Part shown: piece after piece, positions 58,194 to 64,000 of the stretch | How positions within the stretch are numbered: the first letter of the stretch is position 1 | Layout: each line of letters opens with the position of its first letter | Source: Leptolyngbya sp. FACHB-261 | GTDB lineage: Bacteria; Cyanobacteriota; Cyanobacteriia; FACHB-261 | Assembly: GCF_014696065.1 (NCBI RefSeq) | Contig: NZ_JACJPL010000002.1 | Location: 62,001 to 126,000 of the forward strand | Direction: 5' to 3' | Length of the DNA: 64,000 nt | Program-made: the position numbers and the translations under genes | Notes under the pieces: model-generated | Told to the model about the DNA's origin: nothing | The model's input: the letters and a program-made list of their open reading frames with translations, nothing else | Databases searched by the model: none

Positions 58194-58882
58194 TACGAAC
58201 TTATATGAAGTGCCTGCTCAAAGCTCAGTGTACTGAAAATGGCGTCTCGCAATTGCTCAATGCTGTCGGCCCAATAGTTCGGTGAAGCGCTGGCCAATTG
58301 CTCTCGCGAATGCACACCCCAGGTCACCGCGCAGGATCGTACGCCACCGGCCTGGGCCATCTCCAGGTCAAAGGTGGTATCGCCGATCAATAGCGCCGCT
58401 TCAGCTGGCAGACCGAACTGGGCCAGCGCCCGCTCCACTGACTCTGGATGCGGTTTGTAGTGGGTGAGAACATCGGGTGAAAAAATTGCACCGAAATAAT
58501 GACGCCACGCTAAGTGCTCCAGAATGAGCTCAATGCTGCCGCCACGCTTGCTAGAGGCAATCACCATCCTCAAACCGGCCGCTTCTACCTCAGCCAGCAG
58601 GGCACCCATACCGGGGATTGGCTGAGTTTGCTCCAAGACATTAGCGTTATAAACCTCTCGGTAGTAGGCCACGATTGCTGGGATGCGCTCATAATCGCCT
58701 TCATCCAGTAGCAGTCGTAGCTGATCGGTTAGGGGAATGCCGATTAGGTTCCGCCACTGCTCAATCATGGTTTCGGGGAACCCCATTGCCCGCACAGTCT
58801 GGGCAATGGCGGCGACAATACCAGCTTCGCTATCGACGAGAGTGCCGTCAAAGTCAAAAATCAACAGGCGGGTTTGCGTCAT
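58193..58882 (-). CDS. HAD-superfamily phosphatase (phosphoglycolate phosphatase-like)
   Basis: A 229-residue HAD hydrolase of subfamily IA. Motif I is [11 protein letters not shown] with nucleophile Asp10 and Asp12; the cap domain follows; motif II is Ser in [11 protein letters not shown]; motif III Lys in [12 protein letters not shown]; motif [16 protein letters not shown]. This group includes Gph-like phosphoglycolate phosphatases and PPi- or beta-PGM-type enzymes, so the substrate is not certain. It is one base upstream-overlapping with crtH, a conserved-looking pair whose functional link is unclear. Confidence 0.87.
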   Translation of the reverse strand: MTQTRLLIFDFDGTLVDSEAGIVAAIAQTVRAMGFPETMIEQWRNLIGIPLTDQLRLLLDEGDYERIPAIVAYYREVYNANVLEQTQPIPGMGALLAEVEAAGLRMVIASSKRGGSIELILEHLAWRHYFGAIFSPDVLTHYKPHPESVERALAQFGLPAEAALLIGDTTFDLEMAQAGGVRSCAVTWGVHSREQLASASPNYWADSIEQLRDAIFSTLSFEQALHISS

Positions 58883-59198
58883 AGGGTCAAGATAGGCGAG
58901 AGTGAGCTAGGGCTATGTGGATGGCATTCCAAAATTTTCCTGGCATGATAGTCCTACCAGATGTTTGTCCTCAGTCATCGACTGTGGCAGGAGGCCGCTT
59001 TTTGAAGCCAAAGCCAGAATTTTGAGAAAAACGCGCGTAAATCACAGCCACGAATGAGCACGAGGAGGGGGTGCATATTATTAGGCTTTTAGCGATTCCT
59101 CAGCCCAGTCAGCGTTTGGTAACCGGCTTGCTAAAGAGGGAAAAACCTCAGTTGGAAGCTCTTTTCCTGTTTGATTGCGACCGCACCCAGGCAGAATC
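58883..59198. other. Intergenic stretch with a possible small upstream ORF
   Basis: About 316 nt between divergent HAD and Npun_F0813-like genes. It holds the promoters of both; a 46-codon open frame (59071-59211) is listed separately. Confidence 0.4.
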
Positions 59199-59211
59199 AT
59201 GTTCATCCTGA
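59071..59211 (+). CDS. Possible 46-residue upstream ORF
   Basis: GTG 59071 is directly preceded by GAGGAGGGG. The frame reads MHIIRLLAIPQPSQRLVTGL, then LKREKPQLEALFLFDCDRTQ and stops inside the next gene's start (13-nt overlap). The ribosome-binding site is strong but its spacing is short, and the product resembles nothing I know. It might couple translation to the downstream gene or be chance. Confidence 0.25.
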   Translation: MHIIRLLAIPQPSQRLVTGLLKREKPQLEALFLFDCDRTQAESCSS

Positions 59212-59882
59212 AACGGCAGGATGTTGAGATCTCAACGATTTCCCATCCTCAGAAGGCGCAGCAGATCCCCATTCTCCACTATCAGGGCCAAACCTTTCGC
59301 CTGCTTAGTGTGTTCACAGGTGCCCAGAAAGATGAGGCACTGGCCTTCTGGCGTGACCTGACCGAAAATCGGGGTAAAGCTTGTGTCTTGCTGGAGGAGC
59401 CTGAGCGCTATAGCGTTTGGGGCAAGGTTCGATTGGACGAACTCCAGAGCAAAGCCGGGGGGCAAGGCGTACTTGCAGTTAAAGAAGCGAAGGCCAATCC
59501 ACTCTGGGTTCAAACCTGCCTGCTCTTGTTACAGGGAGTTTACCTGGAGGTTGAAGATTTCCTAGGTGGACGTCAGGCACGTCTGTTTCAGCATGACCTC
59601 AATGAAGTTTTTGATCAGTGGAATTTTCCCCAAACCGACACGCCTGAGCGGATCGAGCAACTGCTCTCAATGGATCCGCTGGCGACGTTGCAACTCCCGC
59701 CCTGGGACGAGCAATTGCTGAACGTGCTGATCGCCGAGTTGCACCGCCTAGGCCATACCTATTTCGGCAACTCTTCGTTTGCCGTGCGCGTGCTTGAGGC
59801 GCTGGATGCGATACCATCTTCTGAAAGATCTCAAGCCCTCGCTTGGCTTCGCAGCACGCCCAAAGGCAAGCTCTGGCAGTAA
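59199..59882 (+). CDS. Conserved cyanobacterial protein (Npun_F0813-like)
   Basis: A 227-residue protein: MFILKRQDVEISTISHPQKA, QQIPILHYQGQTFRLLSVFT, CVLLEEPERYSVWGKVRLDE and a C-terminal helical part with LNVLIAELHRLGHTYFGNSS. From memory this is the Npun_F0813 family, restricted to cyanobacteria and of unknown function. I start at ATG 59199 (MFILKRQ), the family's usual beginning, although the frame is open from GTG/ATG-like codons upstream (59175). No signal peptide or membrane helix. Confidence 0.75.
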   Translation: MFILKRQDVEISTISHPQKAQQIPILHYQGQTFRLLSVFTGAQKDEALAFWRDLTENRGKACVLLEEPERYSVWGKVRLDELQSKAGGQGVLAVKEAKANPLWVQTCLLLLQGVYLEVEDFLGGRQARLFQHDLNEVFDQWNFPQTDTPERIEQLLSMDPLATLQLPPWDEQLLNVLIAELHRLGHTYFGNSSFAVRVLEALDAIPSSERSQALAWLRSTPKGKLWQ

Positions 59883-60006
59883 GTTGGTCACGAGCAGATT
59901 CGTCTCCACTTTGCCAGTTAAATTGCCAGTCTAAAGTTGGGTAATTGCTCCGAACCAGTGATGCTTAGGAACTGGAGATTCGGGTTGCTATTGGGGTGCT
60001 GAAGCT

Positions 60007-60906
60007 GTGCTCAGGGATAAGCCGAAGTCGGGCAGTTCTGCTGGTTTACCATTGGCCCCAGTCATTGCGGTGGGTCTAGGCTGGTTTGTCTTGGCCCTAA
60101 TGTTCTTTTTGCTCTTTGGGACGCCTAGTGTACCGGAAGTCGATCCAGCCACAGAGCAACTAATTCTGACGCCTGAGACAGGAAAAGCAACTCTGGGCTT
60201 TCCGCTTTGGTATACCGTCGGCACCTATATTTTCGAGTTGGCAGCGTTGTTTGCCGCTTCACTACTGTGCTTCCGCAATTATCAAAGCCCTCAAGTTGTT
60301 AGTGGCCGCAGTGTCTGGTTGTGTTTTGCGCTGGGGCTGTTACTCTACTTTTTAGGCGACTTAGTCTTTGGCTATTACGAAGTTGTGCTTCGGTCCGAGC
60401 AGTCCGTTTCGATTGCCGACTTTTTCTACTTCGGCACCTACGCCCTGCTAGGAGTGGGCATGATCTTGGCAATTGCCAGTCGTCGATTAACGCTCGACCT
60501 CTGGCAGTGGGTACTAGTAGCTGTGGTTGGTTTGTTAGGTGCCCTGTTTGCTTTGTGGGTGAATCATGCTGCGGCCATGGCAAACCCGAGCGCACCGCTA
60601 TTAGACCGTCTGGTTACTGCAGCCTATCCACTGTTTGATACAGCTCTGCTAATTATCACGACCATTCTGCTGTTGGCTTTCTGGGGCGGACGCTTTGCCC
60701 AAGCTTGGCGGTTGATTGCAGGCGGTGTATTGGCGCTGTATGTCGCTGATTCCTACTACCAATATGCGTCGAACGCTTTCAAGGATTATCAAAGCGGTAG
60801 TCTAACTGAAGTGTTTTTTGTGCTGTTTCCGGTCTTATTTGCCATTGGAGCAGCAGTGGAATACGAATTATCGAATAAATCTCGTCGGGGAATCCGCAGA
60901 CGATAG
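60007..60906 (+). CDS. Multi-pass membrane protein of unknown function
   Basis: A 299-residue protein with about eight transmembrane helices: APVIAVGLGWFVLALMFFLL, FELAALFAASLLCF, VWLCFALGLLLYFLGDLVFG, FFYFGTYALLGVGMILAIAS, LWQWVLVAVVGLLGALFALW, TALLIITTILLLAFW and AWRLIAGGVLALYVADSYYQ, with EVFFVLFPVLFAIGAAVEYE at the end. Conserved-looking motifs are FLGDLVFGYYE and SIADFFYFGTY, which recur in uncharacterised bacterial membrane proteins. The start is GTG 60007. It lies 55 nt before the HTH gene on the same strand. Confidence 0.7.
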   Translation: MLRDKPKSGSSAGLPLAPVIAVGLGWFVLALMFFLLFGTPSVPEVDPATEQLILTPETGKATLGFPLWYTVGTYIFELAALFAASLLCFRNYQSPQVVSGRSVWLCFALGLLLYFLGDLVFGYYEVVLRSEQSVSIADFFYFGTYALLGVGMILAIASRRLTLDLWQWVLVAVVGLLGALFALWVNHAAAMANPSAPLLDRLVTAAYPLFDTALLIITTILLLAFWGGRFAQAWRLIAGGVLALYVADSYYQYASNAFKDYQSGSLTEVFFVLFPVLFAIGAAVEYELSNKSRRGIRRR

Positions 60907-60961
60907 GGAATTGTTTGCCTCTCAATCCTAGAATTGAGAGGTATCAAACTGTTTTCGCCTC

Positions 60962-62101
60962 ATGGCCCGCAGCAAGCTGACCGATGCCGATCGAGCTGAG
61001 ATCCTTCGCCTTTATCGCCAGAGCGAAGAAACCACAGCAACTCTAGCCGAGCGCTACGGCGTTAGCGGTAGTACAGTCAGTCGTATTCTCAAAGACGGCT
61101 TACCAGCACGTGAGTACAACAACCTGATTAGTCGCAAGCGAGCGAGTCGTCCAACTGCCGCAGAGGACGCTCCAGGCGAAAGTGATGAGCAGGGAGCTAA
61201 CCAACTCTCAGTTCTGTCTATCCCTGAAGCAGCGCTGGAAACTACTGATGCCGATTTGGCTGAAGACACCGAAGAAGATGAGGTCGCTGGCACTGACCCT
61301 GACACTGAAGTTGGCGCTCTGATCGCTGAACTGGCTGCCGAGCTCGCGTCAGATCTCGCATCCGATCGTGAGAGGTCTGACCCTCAGGAGACTGTCGCCG
61401 AAGAACTAGACACTGAAGAACCAGACACCGAAGAACTAGACACTGAAGAACTGGATACAGACCAATCCGAGGCCGCCATCCTCGAAGTTAGCGAGCCAGT
61501 CCCTGCACCTGAACCTCCGACCCCAGTTCTTTCTGTAGCTCGCCCAATTCTCAAATCGGTGCCAGCGCCTAGCAAAGTGGCGGACTTGGAGCCTAAATTA
61601 CCCACAGCTGATACCCGCCTACTCAACGATGAGTTTGGCGCAGGCGGTGACTTAGAAGACGACCTGGACAGCCCAGACTTTGAGGACGACGACGAGGACG
61701 ACGAGGACAAAGACCTGGACGAGGGCGAGGAAGCTGAAACCGCTGGATCAAGCCTACGCTTGCATTCCGAGCAGGGAGAGCCGATCCGCATTCTGCCCCT
61801 CGAGAGCGCTCAATTTCCTCGAGTCTGCTACATCGCTGTGGACCGGCGCACCTCAGAGCTAGTCACTCGTCCCCTCAGGGACTTTGGCGATTTGGGCCAA
61901 TTCCCGCCAGATGAGGTGCAAGAAAAAACGTTGCCAGTGTTTGACAACCATCGGGTTGCCAGCCGCTTCTCTAATCGCGCGCAACGCGTGATCAAGTTCC
62001 CTGGCAACCTCCTAGCGAAGACCCACGCCTATCTTCAAGCAAAAGGCATTACTCGCCTGCTGATTGATGGTCGGGTTTACGCTCTGGACTTGCAGCCTTA
62101 A
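60962..62101 (+). CDS. HTH protein with long acidic repeat linker
   Basis: A 379-residue protein in three parts. Residues 1-50 are a transposase-type helix-turn-helix: SKLTDADRAEILRLYRQSEE, TTATLAERYGVSGSTVSRIL. Residues ~55-265 are an acidic, presumably disordered linker with tandem EELDTEE/PDTEELDTEELD units (about 139-160) and an Asp-Glu run (EDDDEDDEDKDLDEGEE). The C-terminal ~110 residues form a conserved-looking globular domain (RVCYIAVDRRTSELVTRPLR, VIKFPGNLLAKTHAYL, RLLIDGRVYALDL). No DDE catalytic core is present, so it is a DNA-binding protein rather than a transposase. Its 3-prime end overlaps the MCE gene by 53 nt. Confidence 0.75.
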   Translation: MARSKLTDADRAEILRLYRQSEETTATLAERYGVSGSTVSRILKDGLPAREYNNLISRKRASRPTAAEDAPGESDEQGANQLSVLSIPEAALETTDADLAEDTEEDEVAGTDPDTEVGALIAELAAELASDLASDRERSDPQETVAEELDTEEPDTEELDTEELDTDQSEAAILEVSEPVPAPEPPTPVLSVARPILKSVPAPSKVADLEPKLPTADTRLLNDEFGAGGDLEDDLDSPDFEDDDEDDEDKDLDEGEEAETAGSSLRLHSEQGEPIRILPLESAQFPRVCYIAVDRRTSELVTRPLRDFGDLGQFPPDEVQEKTLPVFDNHRVASRFSNRAQRVIKFPGNLLAKTHAYLQAKGITRLLIDGRVYALDLQP

Positions 62102-63278
62102 CAGCGGTTTCTAGAGGAGTTTGAGCAGGTAGGGCTGACGCTGGCTCAAGACTGGGTAGAGGAGGCATCGCCAACTGGGCGGGTTGTGCCAGAGGATCAA
62201 CCTGCTCCTGCAGGTCATTGGTGGTTGACACCAGCGTGCTGAGGCCATTGACCAGCTGACGCAGATTAGTGCGGAATTGTGGGTCTCCCGTCAGTTCGTC
62301 TAGATCGGCAGTAATCTTCTGGGCGTTTTGGAAGGTGGCACGGGCAGAATCGAGCGTTTCCCGCAGGGACGCCACCGTAGTCGGATTACCAGCCTGATCA
62401 GACAGACTACGCACACTGACTGCTGCCGCTGCTGCGTTGGTGGAGAGAGCCTCCAAATTGCGCACAAACTCACCGTTTTCGGCTAAAGGCCGGAGCGATG
62501 CCACTACCACACGCACATCAGCCGAGGTCGCAGCCAGACTGTCCAGCGTACGGGCAATGCTGGAGCGATTGGTGGCGAGGATGCCATTAACATTCTCCGC
62601 GGTATTACCGAGGCGATCTGCAGCTCGGCTCACAGAACCTGCCAGCACATCCACGTTATCTAAGCGCTTCTCGGTGGATTTAGAGAGCTGGTTCAGGCTC
62701 TTACTGAGCTGAGAGACACTGCTAGCCGCTTCACCAATGTTTTGAGTGGTGACGTTGATGTTTTCCAGAATGCGGGCATTGCTCAGGCGCTCGGCCAGCT
62801 CACCATACATGCTCAGAATTTGGTCAAAGCTCACCCCCGTCTCACCGCTCAAAACAGCGTTGTTACAGATGATCACATCTGAGTCACAGGTAGGAGAAGC
62901 AGGGCCATTAACGTTGTTGTCGGGAACTCTAGCCAGAGGTGTGATGTCAACAGTGGTTTCGCTGACTAAGCCTGACTGGTTAGAGGAAATCTGGGACCGG
63001 CGGGGAATGAGCAGATCGTCGCGGTTGACCTCGACCAGTACGCTCACACCGTTGGGACCCGGTTCAACTTGCTTGACCTGCCCAATGTTTACGCCTCGAA
63101 AACGCACAGGAGCACCACGCCGCAGTCCACTGGCTGTTTCGAATTGCACCGTGAACTGAAAGCTATTGGCCCCAGGTTGAAAACCGCGCAGCCAGAGAAT
63201 AATGCCCCCAAACAAACCGATCCCCAGGAGGATCAAAAGACCCAGGGTTCCTTCGCGCCTGAGCACCTGTGCATTCAT
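62049..63278 (-). CDS. MCE-domain (MlaD-like) lipid transport protein
   Basis: A 409-residue MCE protein. One N-terminal transmembrane helix (13-31) is followed by the MCE/MlaD domain (40-115): FQFTVQFETASGLRRGAPVR, FRGVNIGQVKQVE. The long C-terminal part (150-370) is helical with regular Ser/Asn/Leu heptads (SQLSKSLNQLSKSTEKRLDN), the usual tunnel-like helical bundle. A Pro-rich tail ends it. The protein belongs to a phospholipid or glycolipid ABC transporter; the ATPase is directly upstream at 63317. The tail overlaps the convergent HTH gene by 53 nt, so both C-termini are encoded on opposite strands. Confidence 0.9.
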   Translation of the reverse strand: MNAQVLRREGTLGLLILLGIGLFGGIILWLRGFQPGANSFQFTVQFETASGLRRGAPVRFRGVNIGQVKQVEPGPNGVSVLVEVNRDDLLIPRRSQISSNQSGLVSETTVDITPLARVPDNNVNGPASPTCDSDVIICNNAVLSGETGVSFDQILSMYGELAERLSNARILENINVTTQNIGEAASSVSQLSKSLNQLSKSTEKRLDNVDVLAGSVSRAADRLGNTAENVNGILATNRSSIARTLDSLAATSADVRVVVASLRPLAENGEFVRNLEALSTNAAAAAVSVRSLSDQAGNPTTVASLRETLDSARATFQNAQKITADLDELTGDPQFRTNLRQLVNGLSTLVSTTNDLQEQVDPLAQPAQLAMPPLPSLEPASALPAQTPLETAVKAASPERKPDHQSAGE

Positions 63279-63316
63279 CTTGTTCTCTCCGGTTACCGAT
63301 CAGCACTTTCAAGAGT

Positions 63317-64000
63317 CTACAGGGCCGACTCAGCCTCCCGATCGCGCACGTGGATCGGTCCGTCTAAACTGCCCTGGAAGAATTGGTGGACGTAGGGATC
63401 ATCAGTAGTATCAATTTCATCAACCCCGCCATCCCAACGCACTTTACCGCCGTAGAGCAGCACCACCCGGTCAGCTGTACGGCGAATAGTGCTCTCTTGG
63501 TGGGTAACAATCACGTAAGTCTCACAGACTTTTTGAGCGAACTGCAATTCGCGAATTAGGTCTTCAATAACGGTAGAAGCGATCGGGTCAAGACCCGCTG
63601 TGGGCTCGTCATAGAGCAGGATCTGAGGGTCATCGGAGGGATCAGTCGGATCCTCCATAATGGCGCGGGCAAAGCTGACACGCTTACGCATACCGCCAGA
63701 CAACTGAGCTGGATAGCGGTCCTCAATGCCCTTAAGGCCCACCCGCTCTAATTTGTCCGCCACAATCTTCTGAATCTCTCGCCGGGACAGGTTCGAATGC
63801 TCGTACAGATAGAAGCCGACATTTTCACCCACCGTGAGCGAGTCAAACAGGGCGGCATTCTGAAATACCATACCGATGCGAATTTGCTGTCGTTGCCTGA
63901 TCGGCTTGCCATCAATCAGCAGGCTGCCTTGGTCCGGTTGCAATAGGCCAGCAATGATACGTAATATCGTTGACTTACCGGTTCCAGAAGGACCGATGAC
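63317..64000 (-). CDS. ABC transporter ATP-binding protein (MlaF-like), partial at window end
   Basis: The gene enters from the right edge and lacks its first ~40 codons here. The Walker A motif is visible at the edge (GPSGTGKST), the Q loop is GMVFQNAALFDSLTVGENVG, the signature LSGGMRKRV, Walker B LLYDEPTAGLDP and the switch His in VIVTHQEST. The Ala-Ala-Leu-Phe after the Q loop and the C-terminal YVHQFFQGSLDGPI match MlaF/Mkl-type ATPases. It lies 38 nt before the MCE gene on the same strand, giving the standard MlaF-MlaD order; the permease MlaE should lie beyond the window. Confidence 0.9.
   Translation of the reverse strand, partial: VIGPSGTGKSTILRIIAGLLQPDQGSLLIDGKPIRQRQQIRIGMVFQNAALFDSLTVGENVGFYLYEHSNLSRREIQKIVADKLERVGLKGIEDRYPAQLSGGMRKRVSFARAIMEDPTDPSDDPQILLYDEPTAGLDPIASTVIEDLIRELQFAQKVCETYVIVTHQESTIRRTADRVVLLYGGKVRWDGGVDEIDTTDDPYVHQFFQGSLDGPIHVRDREAESAL

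Noticed and set aside
60321-60638. 105-codon plus-strand frame
   Set aside because: Out-of-frame shadow of the membrane protein at 60007-60906.
1-64000. tRNA, rRNA or known riboswitch genes
   Set aside because: I looked in the larger gaps for cloverleaf-like arms and a 3-prime acceptor pattern and saw none; a covariance search would be needed to be sure.

Overview
The window reads as a cyanobacterial chromosome segment, probably filamentous; I cannot name the genus. Pointers are a CrtH-type carotene isomerase, a CYP110-like P450, a ComFB-family protein, a PEP-CTERM esterase, several Uma2 (DUF820) paralogues, a pentapeptide-repeat protein, occasional HIP1 octamers (GCGATCGC at 17265 and 21294) and interspersed GC-rich palindromic repeats. 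No rRNA, tRNA or CRISPR array was recognised.

Layout. 0.4-3.6 kb: a zinc metallopeptidase, then a patch where an AmpC beta-lactamase and a transposase remnant sit inside a broken Uma2 gene. 3.8-4.6 kb: an array of nine 11-bp palindromes at 21-bp pitch, a structured leader and a 72-codon gene. The same cassette recurs at 26.5-27.3 kb, and a frameshifted relic lies at 8.85 kb. 4.8-8.8 kb: a defence cluster with a short prokaryotic Argonaute (PIWI domain cut by an in-frame TAA), an APAZ-type effector with a predicted nuclease-like N-terminus, a HicB-like protein and an Uma2 protein. 9-11.3 kb: a methyltransferase, an SDR relic and an AraC regulator. 11.7-19.2 kb: a response regulator, RND permease, periplasmic adaptor and sensor kinase, all on the minus strand. 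19.2-21.4 kb: a duplicated two-gene unit in which each copy kept a different gene, then a SnoaL-like protein.

21.8-26.2 kb: glutamine amidotransferase, AI-2E-type permease, and PadR regulator divergent from pirin. 27.4-31.8 kb: second accessory stretch with three Uma2 genes, a YaaC-like protein and small antitoxin-like or broken genes. 31.8-43.1 kb: mostly housekeeping genes (MtfA-like peptidase, RlmI-like methyltransferase, globin-coupled histidine kinase, NudC, Mug, IlvA, a DUF4157 protein, DUF938, DUF779 and aldehyde dehydrogenase). 43-53 kb: pentapeptide protein, frameshifted P450, 2OG-Fe(II) oxygenase, LepA, a divergent small-gene pair with an iteron-like operator, and ComFB. 53-64 kb: GH57 protein, PEP-CTERM esterase, CrtH with a HAD phosphatase, conserved cyanobacterial proteins, and an MCE/ABC lipid-transport pair that leaves the window.

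The two most interesting signals are (a) the duplicated palindrome-array / structured-leader / 72-codon-gene cassette, whose small gene shows 11 synonymous against 3 non-synonymous differences between copies, and (b) the short-Argonaute operon. All functional assignments come from reading motifs by eye; no database search was run.
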